A stretch of 41,794 nt of DNA from Bacillota bacterium (GCA_016282255.1 JAEEKE010000065.1:1-41794); one strand, 5' to 3'. Shown: positions 6,925 through 16,967, counted from the first letter of the stretch. Numbers and translations: made by a program. The notes: generated by a model not told the origin, from the sequence alone.

Positions 6925-8268
6925 ATGCTCAACGTCATCTACGAAGACAATCATCTGCTCGTCGTCGAAAAGCCGGTCAATATGCCGGTGCAGGAGGACG
7001 CTTCCGGCGATCCCGACCTGCTGAGCGCGGCGAAAGATTACATAAAGCAAAAGTATAACAAGCCGGGAGAGGTCTATCTCGGCCTTGTTCATCGTCTGGA
7101 CCGCCCGGTGGGAGGCGTCATGGTCTTTGCGCGCACCAGCAAGGCCGCCGCCCGGCTGAGCGACTCGATAAAGCGCCGGAGCGCCGTCAAGAAATACTGC
7201 GCGATCGTTGAAAATCCGCTTCCGCCGTATGGCAATTTAAAAAACTATATTGTAAAAGACGAGCGGTCGCATTCCGCCCTGCTGGTCCCCGAAGGAACGC
7301 CCGGCGCCCAGGCGGCGAGCCTTGAATACGCCTCCGTCTGCACGAAGGACGGCCGCACGCTCGTCGATATCGGTCTCCATACCGGCCGTCATCATCAGAT
7401 CCGCGCTCAGTTCGCAGGGATCGGCTGCCCGCTCCATGGCGACCAGCGCTATAATCCCGCCGCGAGGCCGGGTCAGCAGATCGCGCTCTGGGCGTACAGC
7501 CTGACAATCGAGCATCCGACGCTGCACGAGCCCATGACCTTTACCTCCGTTCCGTCCGGCGCGGCATGGAGGCCGTTTGAGGAAGAGACCAGCGCCCTCT
7601 CAAGCGGCGTGCGCTGCGTTTATATCGACAAAAACCTGGTGATCGTCAATAAAACCGCCGATATCGCCTGCACGGTGCGCGACGGCGGGGAGGACACTGT
7701 AGAGGCGAGGCTCGCCTGCGCGTTCGGCGAGATCTATCCGGTGCACCGGCTCGACGTCCCGACCACCGGCCTGGTCGCTTTTGCTCGCAACGAAGCGGCA
7801 TATGAGGAGCTGACCGCGCTGATCCGCGACAGGAAGCTTATAAAAATCTACCGCGCCGAGGTGCTCGGAGCGCCGAGATCAAAGGAAGGGGAGCTCCTGC
7901 TCTACGCCGTAAAGGACGCAGAGAAGGCGCTCGTCAGCGTCTATGACGAGCCCGTGCCCGGCAGCCGCGAGATGCGCACCGGGTTCAGGGTCGTTGAAAC
8001 GCATAAGCCGTACGATGGGAAACCTGCTTCGTCCGTGCTTGAGCTCGAGCTCTTTACGGGCAGGACGCATCAGATCCGCGCCTCGCTCGCGCATATCGGC
8101 TGCCCCGTGATCGGCGACGACAAATACGGCGACCGCGCGGCGAACAAGGCCTTCGGACGGGGTCTTCGCCTCACCGCGGTGCGCCTTAAGTTCCCCAAGG
8201 GCATGAAAACACTCTCGTATCTGGACGGCAGGACCTTTGAGGCGGCCGCGCCTTTCGAATATAATTGA
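6925..8268 (+). CDS. Tandem two-domain RluA-family pseudouridine synthase
   Basis: Pseudouridine synthases of the RluA family isomerise specific uridines in 23S rRNA or tRNA. A usual single-domain member is 220-320 residues; this one is 447 and contains two complete catalytic modules. The first (residues about 1-200) begins VIYEDNHLLVVEKPVNMPV, has the catalytic HRLD at 56-59 (LVHRLDRPVGGVMVFARTS) and ends TGRHHQIRAQFAGIGCPLHGDQRYN. The second (about 225-447) begins VYIDKNLVIVNKTADI, has HRLD at 274-277 and ends TGRTHQIRASLAHIGCPVIGDDKYG. Both catalytic aspartates are intact, and no S4 domain is present. No frameshift separates the halves. There is no convincing Shine-Dalgarno before ATG 6925, so translation may be coupled to the upstream gene 24 bases away. 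Confidence 0.9.
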   Translation: MLNVIYEDNHLLVVEKPVNMPVQEDASGDPDLLSAAKDYIKQKYNKPGEVYLGLVHRLDRPVGGVMVFARTSKAAARLSDSIKRRSAVKKYCAIVENPLPPYGNLKNYIVKDERSHSALLVPEGTPGAQAASLEYASVCTKDGRTLVDIGLHTGRHHQIRAQFAGIGCPLHGDQRYNPAARPGQQIALWAYSLTIEHPTLHEPMTFTSVPSGAAWRPFEEETSALSSGVRCVYIDKNLVIVNKTADIACTVRDGGEDTVEARLACAFGEIYPVHRLDVPTTGLVAFARNEAAYEELTALIRDRKLIKIYRAEVLGAPRSKEGELLLYAVKDAEKALVSVYDEPVPGSREMRTGFRVVETHKPYDGKPASSVLELELFTGRTHQIRASLAHIGCPVIGDDKYGDRAANKAFGRGLRLTAVRLKFPKGMKTLSYLDGRTFEAAAPFEYN

Positions 8269-8285
8269 TCATTTGTAAAACATAA

Positions 8286-10178
8286 ATGGCAGTATTTGGC
8301 AGACAATTCGATATCATCGTTGCGGGAGCCGGGCATGCGGGCGTCGAAGCCGCGCTGGCCTGTGCCCGTATGGGCCTGAGCACCCTCTGCCTCTGCCTGA
8401 ATCTCGATTCGATAGCGCTCTGCGCCTGCAATCCCGCCATCGGCGGCACCAGCAAGGGGCATCTCGTGCGCGAGATCGACGCGCTGGGCGGCGAGATGGG
8501 CCTCGCTGCCGACGAGACCTTCATCCAGATGCGCATGCTCAACCTCTCCAAGGGCCCGGCGGTGCACTCCCTGCGCGCTCAGATCGACAAGAACCGCTAC
8601 CATATGCGCATGAAATACGCGCTCGAGCGGCAGGAGGGGCTGACCGTGGCGCAGGACGAGTGCGAGCGCATCCTCGTTGAAAACGGCCGCGTCACCGGCG
8701 TTCGCTGCGCCGGCGGCACGGAATACGGTTGCCGCGCGCTCGTGATCTGTGCGGGCGTCTACCTCAAAAGCCTCATCCACATCGGCGAATACAGCCGCGA
8801 GCAGGGCCCTTCGGGGCTTGCGAGGGCGACCGGGCTTTCCGAAAGCCTGCAAGAGCTAGGCTTCGAGCTTCGCCGCTTCAAGACCGGCACCCCGCCGCGC
8901 GTTTCGCGCCGCAGCCTGGATCTTTCCAAAATGGAGCTGCAGCCGGGGGACGAGCCGATCCCGCATTTCTCCTTTTTGACCGACCGGCTCGAGCGCGAGC
9001 AGAAGTGCTGCTACCTCACCTACACGAATTCAGAAACGCATTCGGCGATCCTGTCGAACCTCGACCGCTCGCCGATGTTCAGCGGCAGGATCAACGCCGC
9101 GCCGACGCGCTACTGCCCGTCCATCGAGGATAAGCTCGTTCGCTTCAAGGATAAGGAAAGGCATCAGCTTTTCATTGAACCGGAGGGAGAATTCACCGAC
9201 GAAATGTATGTTCAGGGCTTCTCCACGAGCCTTCCGAGGGACGTGCAGCAGCTTGCGCTCCGCACCGTTCCCGGCCTTGAAAACTGCGAGATAATGCGCT
9301 GGGGCTACGCGATCGAATACGACTGCATCGATCCGACCGAGCTCGACCCGACGCTCGGGAGCAAGCGGGTCGCCGGGCTGTATTTCGCCGGGCAGATCAA
9401 CGGCTCGAGCGGCTATGAGGAGGCCGCCGCGCAGGGCATCCTCGCCGGCATCAACGCCGCGCTCTTCGTCAAAAACGAGGCGCCGTTCATCCTGCGCCGC
9501 AGCGACGCCTATATCGGCGTGCTCGCGGACGACCTCGCCACCAAGGGCACCAACGAGCCCTACCGCATGATGACGAGCCGCGCCGAGTACCGCCTCGTGC
9601 TCCGGCAGGACAACGCGGACCTTCGCCTGACCGAGGCCGCGCGCAGGACGGGGCTGATCTCCGACGCCCGCTATGACAGATTGATGTATAAAAAAGACGA
9701 GCTTATAAGGGCAAAGGAAGCGCTTTCTGCCGTTGCTCCGCCAAACGCGACGGTGAACGGGCTGCTTATAAGCCGGGGCGAAAGCCCGCTCGTCACGGGC
9801 GCGAGGCTCGACCGGCTGCTTCGCCGCAGCACCGTTTCCTACACCGACCTGCTCCGCCTGTTCCCGGAGCTTCCGGATATCTCGGAGGAAGCCGCGTTCG
9901 AGCTCGAGACCGAGGCGCATTACGGCGGCTATATCGAAAGGGAGAACGAGCGCATCCGGCGCTTCGAGGGTCAGGAGAGCGTGCGCCTGCCCGCCGATAT
10001 CGATTATTCGGCGATAAGCGGGCTTCGTATCGAGGCAAGGCAGAAGCTTTCCTCGCTGCGGCCGCTCAATCTCGGGCAGGCCAGCCGCATCTCGGGCGTT
10101 TCGCCCGCGGATATAGCGGTGCTGCTGATAAAACTTAAGGAAATGAATGAAAAACGCAGGGGAGGGGAAGCGGAATGA
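8286..10178 (+). CDS. mnmG: tRNA uridine-5-carboxymethylaminomethyl modification enzyme MnmG (GidA)
   Basis: MnmG is the FAD/NADH subunit that, with MnmE, puts the cmnm5 group on wobble U34 of several tRNAs. The 630-residue protein has the FAD-binding [17 protein letters not shown] (residues 14-30), the family block [31 protein letters not shown]-like [15 protein letters not shown], the catalytic-region [23 protein letters not shown]-type [32 protein letters not shown] and the C-terminal helical MnmE-binding region. The length is standard. No strong ribosome binding site is seen. The next gene, rsmG, overlaps it by four bases, the usual gidA-gidB pair of origin-proximal regions. mnmE is not in the window. 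Confidence 0.97.
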   Translation: MAVFGRQFDIIVAGAGHAGVEAALACARMGLSTLCLCLNLDSIALCACNPAIGGTSKGHLVREIDALGGEMGLAADETFIQMRMLNLSKGPAVHSLRAQIDKNRYHMRMKYALERQEGLTVAQDECERILVENGRVTGVRCAGGTEYGCRALVICAGVYLKSLIHIGEYSREQGPSGLARATGLSESLQELGFELRRFKTGTPPRVSRRSLDLSKMELQPGDEPIPHFSFLTDRLEREQKCCYLTYTNSETHSAILSNLDRSPMFSGRINAAPTRYCPSIEDKLVRFKDKERHQLFIEPEGEFTDEMYVQGFSTSLPRDVQQLALRTVPGLENCEIMRWGYAIEYDCIDPTELDPTLGSKRVAGLYFAGQINGSSGYEEAAAQGILAGINAALFVKNEAPFILRRSDAYIGVLADDLATKGTNEPYRMMTSRAEYRLVLRQDNADLRLTEAARRTGLISDARYDRLMYKKDELIRAKEALSAVAPPNATVNGLLISRGESPLVTGARLDRLLRRSTVSYTDLLRLFPELPDISEEAAFELETEAHYGGYIERENERIRRFEGQESVRLPADIDYSAISGLRIEARQKLSSLRPLNLGQASRISGVSPADIAVLLIKLKEMNEKRRGGEAE

Positions 10179-10888
10179 AGCAGCAGGTGCAGCCCGAACC
10201 GCTCGTTATGCGCGAGCTGATCGGGAAATACATACCCGAAGCGGACGAGAAGCAGACGGCGCGCTTCGTGCGCTATTACGAGCTTTTGATCGAGCGCAAC
10301 AACGTCATGAACCTGACCGCGATCACCGACCCCGAGGGCGTCGCCGCGCGGCATTTTGCGGACAGCCTCGCCGCCGCGTCGCTACTCCCGCAGGGCGCGA
10401 AGGTCATCGACGTCGGCACCGGTGCGGGGTTTCCCGGCATACCGCTTATGATCATGCGGCCGGATATCGAGCTGACGCTCCTCGATTCGCTTAATAAAAG
10501 AATAGTTTTTCTAAACGATGTTTTGAAAGAACTGGGGCTAAGCGCCGCTGCCGTTCACGCGCGTGCGGAGGACGGCGCGCGCAATCAGGCGCTGCGGGGC
10601 CGCTTCGACGCCGTGCTCTCCCGCGCGGTCGCGGAGGTGCCGGTCCTCGCCGAATGGACGCTTCCCTTCGCCCGCGTCGGCGGGTGCTCGATCATGTATA
10701 AGGGCCCCGGCGCGAATGAGGAGCTCGCCCGAGCGGCGAACGCGCTTAGTGAGCTTCGCGGTGAAGCGGGAACGGTCTCCTTCGATTTCCCCTGGGGCGA
10801 AAGGAAGCTCGTCGTCATCCGAAAGACCGCCCCCACGCCCTCAAAATACCCCCGCAAGGCGGGCGCCGCGGCAAGGTCACCGCTATAA
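10175..10888 (+). CDS. rsmG: 16S rRNA (guanine527-N7)-methyltransferase RsmG (GidB)
   Basis: RsmG methylates G527 of 16S rRNA, and its loss gives low-level streptomycin resistance in other bacteria. The 237-residue protein has the N-terminal helical region ([51 protein letters not shown]) and the SAM-binding motif [46 protein letters not shown], then [20 protein letters not shown], all diagnostic. ATG 10175 overlaps the mnmG stop (ATGA) and follows a GGGGAAG ribosome binding site inside mnmG. The short basic tail ([12 protein letters not shown]) is a common feature. Confidence 0.96.
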   Translation: MKQQVQPEPLVMRELIGKYIPEADEKQTARFVRYYELLIERNNVMNLTAITDPEGVAARHFADSLAAASLLPQGAKVIDVGTGAGFPGIPLMIMRPDIELTLLDSLNKRIVFLNDVLKELGLSAAAVHARAEDGARNQALRGRFDAVLSRAVAEVPVLAEWTLPFARVGGCSIMYKGPGANEELARAANALSELRGEAGTVSFDFPWGERKLVVIRKTAPTPSKYPRKAGAAARSPL

Positions 10889-10915
10889 AAAAGCCTTACG
10901 GAGCATAGAAAAAGC

Positions 10916-13900
10916 ATGGCAGCTCCCGTACAATTCATCCTGGGCCGTTCCGGAAGCGGCAAAACGCATTCGGTCTTCTCCCGCATCCTCGAAAACGAGC
11001 GGGAGGGGCGGCGTTCGCTCCTTATCGTGCCCGACCGCGCGACCTTCGAGACCGAGCGCGCGCTTTCTTCGTTTCTCGGCGGCGGCATGCTCCACGCCTC
11101 GGTCGTTTCGTTCACGCGCCTTGCGCTCCGTCTCTTCGCGGAATCCGGCAGCCGGCGTGCGTTCCTTTCGCCGCAGGGCAGGCGGATGCTCGTGCGCCGC
11201 GTGCTTGACGAGGTCTCGAATAAGCTCGGCCTCTTTACGCGGGCCGCGGCCCTTCCCGGGTTCGCCGCGGAATGCGAGCATATGATCCTGATGTGCAAGC
11301 GCTGCTCGCTGACGCCCGACCGGCTCGAGAGCGCCGAAAACCTTCCCGCCCAGCTTCGGGACAAGCTCCGCGACTTCGCCCTTATCTACCGGCGCACCGA
11401 GGAGCACATGGCCGACCGGTATCTGGACAGCGAGGATCTTGTAAACGCGCTCGTCACGCTGCTGCCCGATTCGTCCGTCGGCGGCGCGGACGTGTTCATC
11501 GATGCGCCGGATATGCTGAACCCGCAGACCTGCCGCATCATCGAAACGCTTTTCTCCTGCGCGGGGTCGGTGACGGTCACCTTCCGCATCCCGATGGAAA
11601 GGAGCGCCGACAGCCGCCTTTTCGACCCCGACCGTCTGCACTTTGAGCGCCTGCTCCGGACCGCAAAAAGCCTTGGCTGCGAAGCAAAAACGAGCTTCCT
11701 TACCGGGGATCACAGGCACAGGGACCCCGCGCTCGCCTTCCTTGAAAGGAACCTCTTTGCGTACCCCTTCGAAAAGCGGAACGAGCCGACCCGCAGCATC
11801 GAGCTCCATTCCTCGACGGACCGCACTTCGGAGGTGCGCGAAGCGGCCGACCGCATCATCGCCGCGGTGAGGGACGGCCTGCGCTTCAACGAGATCGCCG
11901 TCGCCGCGAGCGACCTCTCCGCCTATTCCGGGGCGATCCGCCGCTGCTTCGGGCAGTACGGCATCCCCGTGTTCACCGACGCCTCCCGCCCCGTGTCCGC
12001 GCATCCGATCGCCGACCTCGTCACGGCGTCGCTCGACTGCATCCACGGCGGTTTTGCCGGCGAGGACTTCATCCGCCTTATTAAAACGGGCCTTACCGGG
12101 CTCGGCGAGGAGGAGACCGAAAAGCTCGAGAACCACGTGCTGCGCTTCGGCCTGGAGGGAAAGCGGCTTTCAGGCGATGAGCCCAGCGTTAAAAACCATG
12201 CCGATATAAAGGATTTTGAGCAGCTGGAGGCCTCAAGGCTCAGCGTCGTCCGGCCCGTGCTGGAGCTTAAGCGCAGCATGGACGAGGGCGGAAGGACCGC
12301 GTCCGCGCGCGCCGAGGCCGTCTATCGCTATCTTTCAAACGTCGGCGCCGCCGAAAGGATAAGGGAGGAGAGCGAAAGGCTGGCGGAGGAGCCCTCCATG
12401 CTCGCCTATGCGCTCGAGGCGCGCCAGGTCTACGACGCCGTCATCGAGCTGCTCGACCAGGTCCACGTCATCCTCGGCGACGGGCCGATCGGGCTCGAAC
12501 GCTTCATCTCCGTCGTTCGGGAGGGCCTTGCCTCCTATACGGTCGGCTCGATACCGACCACGCTCGACCAGGTCACCGTCGGCGACGTTTCGGGCATGCA
12601 CCTGCCGCCGGTCCGGCTGCTGCTGGTCCTCGGCGCGAACGAGGGCATGCTGCCCCGCGTGCGCGAGGACAACGCCGTCATAAACGACCGCGACCTCGCC
12701 CTGATGCGCGCCGCGGGGATCGACGCCTGGGAGAGCTCCGAAAGCATGACGAAGGCCGAGGCGCTGAGGACCTACACGGTGCTCTTCTCCTCCTCCGAAA
12801 GCCTCTATATCTCGTATTCGAGGCGGCAGGATTCCGACGCCGCGCCGCCGTCGATGCTCGTTTCGCGGATCGGGGAGATCTTCTCGCATCTGCGCCGCAC
12901 GAGCGGCCTGACGGACGCTTCGATAGGCGGGTCGGAGGCCTCCGCCCTTTCACAGCTTGCGGCCAAAACGCGCCGCTTCCTCGATACCGGCCTTGAAACA
13001 AAGGAGCTCAAGCCCCTCTACGCGCATTTTGCGGCCGACGGAGGCTGTAAGGACGCGCTTTCGGCGCTTGAAAAGCTGTATTTCCCCGAGGCTTCGCCCG
13101 AGCCCCTCGGCCAGGACGCCGCCGCAAGGCTCTACGGCAGGCATATGACCGGCACGCCGACGCGACTCGAGGTCTTCAACCGCTGCCCGTTCTGCTATCT
13201 GATGCAGTTCGGCCTTAAGCTGCGCGAGCGCGAAGTGCGCGAGGAGCGCGCGATGGACCACGGCACGCTGATCCACAGCGCTCTGCAGACACTGCTCGAC
13301 GGCATGATCGCCGAAAAAACGGATTTCACGGCCGTCACCAAGGAGGAGCTCGCCGAGCGGCTCGACGCCTTCCTGCCCGCGCTTTTCGAGGAGCACAACC
13401 ACGCGCTGCTGCTCGATTCCGCCAAGATGCGCGCCGAGGCCGAGCGCATCCGCGAGGAGCTGATCGGCGCCGCGTACGTCATCGTCCGACAGATCGCGAG
13501 CGGGCGCTTCGAGCCCTATGCCAACGAGCTCCGCTTCGGCCTTGAGGGCAGCACCCTGCCCGCGCTCGAGCTTGAGGCCTCGAACGGCGTCGTCTTCCGC
13601 ATGTGCGGCATCGTCGACCGCGTCGACAGGCTCTCCGGGGAGGGCGGGAAGGACTATTTCCGCATCATCGACTACAAGACCGGCCGGGTCGCCTTCGATT
13701 ATTCCGAGCTCGCAAGCGGGCTGAGGCTGCAGCTGCCCCTGTACGCCGCCGCCGTTTCGGCCGCCCTCGGCGCGGAGCGCGAGCTCTCGGCCGCCGGGCT
13801 CTACTATATGCATATCAGCGAGCTCAACACCGTCACCGGGGACGAGGAGAGGGACGACATGGAGCTTATGAAGCAGATGAAGCTCAGCGGACCCACCCTC

Positions 13901-14257
13901 GGCGACGATGGGCTCATCACCGCGGGCGACGGCACCGCCTTTACCCGCTCCTCGCTCGTTATCGCCGGGCTCTCCTTCAACAAGTCCGAGGGCTTCTTCA
14001 AGGGCGCTTCGCTCGTCACGGGCGAGGAGATGGCGAAAACGATCGGGTACGCGAAGCAGGTCGGCATAAAAACGCTCGACAGCATCATGCAGGGCCGCGC
14101 CGAGGTCAGCCCGAGCAAGGCGGGCAGCCACGTTGCCTGCGCCTACTGCCCCTATTTAAGCATCTGCCGCTTCGATACGACCGCCGGGAGCAGATACCGG
14201 CGGATCCGTGCCGTCAGCGCCGATCAATTCTATAACAGAAAGGAAAAAAGCAAATGA
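10916..14257 (+). CDS. addB: ATP-dependent helicase/nuclease subunit AddB
   Basis: AddB pairs with AddA to resect double-strand breaks and recognise Chi. The 1113-residue product opens with Walker A GRSGSGKT (residues 10-17) and VVSFTRLALRLF, continues with the inactive-helicase domain typical of AddB, including VGDVSGMHLPPVRLLLVLGANEGMLP, and ends in a RecB-family nuclease with IDYKTGR (D919, K921). The four iron-sulfur ligands are visible: a first Cys near C757/C760 (NRCPFCYL) and CX2CX5C at C1075, C1078 and C1084, which hold a 4Fe-4S staple around the nuclease. Unusually, addA is not the next gene; it is 9 kb away on the other strand. DUF1294 follows with a four-base overlap. Confidence 0.95.
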   Translation: MAAPVQFILGRSGSGKTHSVFSRILENEREGRRSLLIVPDRATFETERALSSFLGGGMLHASVVSFTRLALRLFAESGSRRAFLSPQGRRMLVRRVLDEVSNKLGLFTRAAALPGFAAECEHMILMCKRCSLTPDRLESAENLPAQLRDKLRDFALIYRRTEEHMADRYLDSEDLVNALVTLLPDSSVGGADVFIDAPDMLNPQTCRIIETLFSCAGSVTVTFRIPMERSADSRLFDPDRLHFERLLRTAKSLGCEAKTSFLTGDHRHRDPALAFLERNLFAYPFEKRNEPTRSIELHSSTDRTSEVREAADRIIAAVRDGLRFNEIAVAASDLSAYSGAIRRCFGQYGIPVFTDASRPVSAHPIADLVTASLDCIHGGFAGEDFIRLIKTGLTGLGEEETEKLENHVLRFGLEGKRLSGDEPSVKNHADIKDFEQLEASRLSVVRPVLELKRSMDEGGRTASARAEAVYRYLSNVGAAERIREESERLAEEPSMLAYALEARQVYDAVIELLDQVHVILGDGPIGLERFISVVREGLASYTVGSIPTTLDQVTVGDVSGMHLPPVRLLLVLGANEGMLPRVREDNAVINDRDLALMRAAGIDAWESSESMTKAEALRTYTVLFSSSESLYISYSRRQDSDAAPPSMLVSRIGEIFSHLRRTSGLTDASIGGSEASALSQLAAKTRRFLDTGLETKELKPLYAHFAADGGCKDALSALEKLYFPEASPEPLGQDAAARLYGRHMTGTPTRLEVFNRCPFCYLMQFGLKLREREVREERAMDHGTLIHSALQTLLDGMIAEKTDFTAVTKEELAERLDAFLPALFEEHNHALLLDSAKMRAEAERIREELIGAAYVIVRQIASGRFEPYANELRFGLEGSTLPALELEASNGVVFRMCGIVDRVDRLSGEGGKDYFRIIDYKTGRVAFDYSELASGLRLQLPLYAAAVSAALGAERELSAAGLYYMHISELNTVTGDEERDDMELMKQMKLSGPTLGDDGLITAGDGTAFTRSSLVIAGLSFNKSEGFFKGASLVTGEEMAKTIGYAKQVGIKTLDSIMQGRAEVSPSKAGSHVACAYCPYLSICRFDTTAGSRYRRIRAVSADQFYNRKEKSK

Positions 14258-14538
14258 AACCCTGGCAAATCATTCTGCTCGCCGTGATCGGCATCATGTC
14301 GGTCGTCGGATTCGCTTCGATGGGCATCGACAAGAGCAGGGCCAAGAACGACAAATGGCGCATCCCCGAGAAGACGCTCTTCCTCATCGCGCTGCTCGGA
14401 GGCGCCCTCGGCTCGGTGCTCGGCATGCAGGTCTTCCGCCACAAGACCAAGCACTGGTATTTCGCCGTCTTCATGCCCATGATACTGCTCGTTCAGATCG
14501 CGATCGTGGCCTTCCTGTTCATCAAGTTCAAAGCATGA
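14254..14538 (+). CDS. DUF1294 family small membrane protein
   Basis: This is a 94-residue integral membrane protein of the DUF1294 (YsdA-like) family, of unknown function. It has an N-terminal membrane helix (IILLAVIGIMSVVGFASMGIDK), the family-typical DKSRAKNDKWRIPEKTLFLIALLGGALGSVLGMQVFRHKTKHWYF core, and a C-terminal helix (FMPMILLVQIAIVAFLFI). The segment RIPE, GGxxGxxxGMxxFRHKT is the recognisable signature. It begins with ATGA overlap on the addB stop and has an AGAAAGGA ribosome binding site. A terminator follows directly, so it closes the long plus-strand unit. Confidence 0.9.
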   Translation: MKPWQIILLAVIGIMSVVGFASMGIDKSRAKNDKWRIPEKTLFLIALLGGALGSVLGMQVFRHKTKHWYFAVFMPMILLVQIAIVAFLFIKFKA

Positions 14539-14549
14539 AAAAAGGGCGC

Positions 14550-14580
14550 AAAAAAAGCAGGGTCTTCCTGCTTTTTTTAT
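14550..14580. terminator. Bidirectional intrinsic terminator
   Basis: AAAAAAAGCAGG and CCTGCTTTTTTT surround a short loop (GTCTT). It ends the DUF1294 transcript on the plus strand and, with the A-run read as T on the minus strand, the rsmI transcript. It separates two convergent units. Confidence 0.9.
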
Positions 14581-14594
14581 ATCCCGTTATTCCT

Positions 14595-15479
14595 TTATTC
14601 CCGTTCGCCTATCTCCCTTGCGCGCTTATAGACCGCGTTTTTGGGAAGGCCGAGCGTGTCCGCCGCGATCCGCGACGCCGTGCGCACTGATATGCCTTCT
14701 TCGAGCAGTGCGGTCAGCAGCGCGTCGCATTTCGCCCCGGCTTCATATTCGTCGGCGGCCTTTTTCGCGCCCTCGAGCAGCAGCACGCATTCGCCCTTCG
14801 GCGCCTCCTCGCGGTAGCGCTCGGCAAGCTCCTTGACCGTGCCGCGGACGTGCTCCTCATAAAGCTTCGTCAGCTCCCGTATCAGCACGCAGCGGCGCTC
14901 CGTTTCGCTTTCGGAACGCTCTCTTAAAGCTTCGAGCAGGTCATTTAGCGTCGCTCCCACGCGCAGAGGGCTCTCATAGAGGCAGACCGTCGCTTCGGAA
15001 CGGAGAGCGCGCGCTATCGCCTCGGCCCGCTCGGCCCCGCTGCGCGGCAGGAAGCCCATGAAGAGCAGGCTTTCGGTATCGAGCCCGCTCGCGACCCAGG
15101 CCGTGACCATCGCGCTCGCGCCGGGCAGGACCTCGAACGGGACGTTTTCGCGGATGCACTCGCGCACGAGCCTCGCGCCGGGATCCGAGACCCCGGGCAT
15201 GCCCGCGTCGCTGACGAACGCGATCGCCTTGCCCGATCGCACCTCGGCGATGATAGCGGCCGCGGTGCGCTGCTCGGTGTGCTCGTGGCAGCTGAAGAGA
15301 GGCTTCTTTATGCCGAGCGCGTTCAAAAGGCGCAGGGTGTTGCGCGTATCCTCGCAGTAGACGGCGTCCGCGGCGGCGAGCGTCGCTGCCGTGCGCATCG
15401 TTATATCGCCGAGATTGCCTATCGGCGTGGGGCAAAGGTAGAGCTTCGCCTCTGTTTTGCTGCCGGTTTCAGTTTCCAC
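14595..15479 (-). CDS. rsmI: 16S rRNA (cytidine1402-2'-O)-methyltransferase RsmI
   Basis: RsmI adds the 2'-O-methyl group to C1402 in the ribosomal P site. The 294-residue protein shows the tetrapyrrole-methylase fold signature LYLCPTPIGNLGDITMRTAATLAAADAVYCEDTRNT, SCHEHTEQR, AFVSDAGMPGVSDPGARLV, LPGASAMVTAWVASGL, FMGFLPRSGAERAEA and the YESPLRV motif, plus the C-terminal helical extension. The start is a GTG at 15479 with AAGGA eight bases before it, inside the end of trmN6 (11-base overlap). The trmN6-rsmI order matches yabB-yabC in Bacillus; here the small yazA-type gene between them is absent. Confidence 0.95.
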   Translation of the reverse strand: METETGSKTEAKLYLCPTPIGNLGDITMRTAATLAAADAVYCEDTRNTLRLLNALGIKKPLFSCHEHTEQRTAAAIIAEVRSGKAIAFVSDAGMPGVSDPGARLVRECIRENVPFEVLPGASAMVTAWVASGLDTESLLFMGFLPRSGAERAEAIARALRSEATVCLYESPLRVGATLNDLLEALRERSESETERRCVLIRELTKLYEEHVRGTVKELAERYREEAPKGECVLLLEGAKKAADEYEAGAKCDALLTALLEEGISVRTASRIAADTLGLPKNAVYKRAREIGERE

Positions 15480-16221
15480 GGTAGTATCCTTCCACCTCTT
15501 CGGTGTATTCTCCGTCCGGACCCAAGATTATCAGATTCCTTTCGACGGTCAGCCCCTTCTTCGCCCCACGGTTCGCGCGGATCAGGGCGAGATAGGGCTT
15601 ATGTTTTTCATCGGTCTGCACAAGGCGCAGCTGCTTCGGCTCGAGCCCCGCCGCCGAAAGCGCCGAGAGGGCCTCGGCTAAGCGCTGAGCGGGAAAGCAG
15701 ATGAAGAGCTTCCCGCCGTATTTGACAAGGCGCGCGGCCGCGCGGGCTATGGAGGCGATATCGGCCGCCGTTTCGTGCGTCGCCGCGGGGTTCTTCGAGA
15801 GCCGCCCCTGATCCCCGCGGAAGTACGGGGGATTGCAGACCGCGCAGTCGAACGTTCCCCGGAAGGCGTTTTTATCGAGATAATCCGCGTTGACGACCTC
15901 GACCTCGCCCCCCGTCATGCCGTTGATCAGAAGGCTCCTTTTAAGGCGGTCGCACTGCCCTTCGTCGATCTCGACGGCGGTGACGCGGATGCCGAGCCGG
16001 GAAGCGAGCATCAGCGAAAGGAAGCCCGAGCCCGCCCCGAGATCCGCGGCGCGGCTCTTCTTCGGCGCTTTTTCAAGACCCTGCAAGGCAAAATGGAGCA
16101 GCAGCACCGAATCCGTCCCGAAACAAAACGAGGCGGGCGACTGGATCAGCCGCAGTCCGTTAAACTGCAGATCATCCACCCGCTCGTCCCCGAGAACGGT
16201 AAAACCGGCGTCCCCGTTCAT
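15469..16221 (-). CDS. trmN6: tRNA1(Val) (adenine37-N6)-methyltransferase family protein
   Basis: This SAM-dependent N6-adenine methyltransferase belongs to the YfiC/YabB group, which acts on A37 of tRNA-Val in E. coli; the exact tRNA here is inferred from homology. The 250-residue protein has the opening pattern VDDLQFNGLRLIQSPASFCFGTDSVLLLHF, motif I AADLGAGSGFLSLMLASRLG, VTAVEIDE, and the N6-methyltransferase motif IV NPPYF (in CAVCNPPYFRGDQGR). ATG 16221 overlaps the cvpA stop by four bases. It is the third gene of the DUF5711-cvpA-trmN6-rsmI unit. Confidence 0.9.
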   Translation of the reverse strand: MNGDAGFTVLGDERVDDLQFNGLRLIQSPASFCFGTDSVLLLHFALQGLEKAPKKSRAADLGAGSGFLSLMLASRLGIRVTAVEIDEGQCDRLKRSLLINGMTGGEVEVVNADYLDKNAFRGTFDCAVCNPPYFRGDQGRLSKNPAATHETAADIASIARAAARLVKYGGKLFICFPAQRLAEALSALSAAGLEPKQLRLVQTDEKHKPYLALIRANRGAKKGLTVERNLIILGPDGEYTEEVEGYYRGN

Positions 16222-16925
16222 ACGACGCCCGGAATAAACTTAAGGAAGAAGTTGGAGGTGTGCAGGAACGAAGCCATCGCGCTCTCCGAGATCATCGTTT
16301 CGATCGAATCGAACGGCAGCACGGTCAGCAGGATCGGCACCGCCATGAATACCACGAGCACGTCCACGAAGCCGCGCACCAGCCCCAGCGCGCTGCCTAC
16401 GACGGAATCGCCGAGGCGAAGCCGCGGGAAGCGCAGCGAATAATCCAGCCAGCAGATGAGGAAGGTCAGCAGGATCCTCGCGACGAAATAGATGCACATG
16501 AACGAAACGATGTTTATGATCGAGTGCACAATGCTTTCGTTGAAGTAATCGCCCAGGGTGGTGATGCCCTTATCCTTGAACGCCTCGTCCATGATGTTCT
16601 CGTAGACGCGGTCGCGAAGGGGGAAGGGGAGGCCCGAAAGCTCCATGACCTCGTCGATCTGATCGTTCGTCAGCGAGGTTATCTCGTCGTCGCGCAGCTC
16701 AACGTCCTTTATCGCCTCGGCGCCCTCGGTATAGCTGAGCATAGCGTCGTAAAGCGTATCGTTCCTGACTATCAGCGCCGAAAGCCTGCCCATCAGCAGA
16801 TGCGCGAGCAGTATGGCGATCACGGTCGCCGCCAGCGCGGAAAGATTCCATATAAAGCCCTTATAGAAGCCCGAGAGCAAGAAAAGCGCGAAGATCGCGA
16901 TAATGGCAATATCGATAATGCCCAT
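16218..16925 (-). CDS. CvpA family membrane protein
   Basis: CvpA-family proteins are four-helix inner-membrane proteins linked to colicin V production and envelope homeostasis; their biochemical role is unclear. The 235-residue protein has membrane segments at about 5-25 (DIAIIAIFALFLLSGFYKGFIW), 27-48, 135-157 (IINIVSFMCIYFVARILLTFLI) and 185-205 (GLVRGFVDVLVVFMAVPILLTV), with the signature GFYKGF and RLGDSVVGSALGLVRGF. A soluble, acidic insert (about 50-120) splits the two pairs of helices, longer than in E. coli CvpA but common in Clostridia. A strong AAAGGAGAG ribosome binding site precedes the ATG. Confidence 0.9.
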   Translation of the reverse strand: MGIIDIAIIAIFALFLLSGFYKGFIWNLSALAATVIAILLAHLLMGRLSALIVRNDTLYDAMLSYTEGAEAIKDVELRDDEITSLTNDQIDEVMELSGLPFPLRDRVYENIMDEAFKDKGITTLGDYFNESIVHSIINIVSFMCIYFVARILLTFLICWLDYSLRFPRLRLGDSVVGSALGLVRGFVDVLVVFMAVPILLTVLPFDSIETMISESAMASFLHTSNFFLKFIPGVV

Positions 16926-16967
16926 TTTTCTTCTCTCCTTTCTTATTTCTTAGTGTAAGCGGGGCGC

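Noticed and set aside
14550-14580. Possible small RNA hairpin
   Set aside because: Position between convergent genes and T-runs on both strands are fully explained by a bidirectional terminator.
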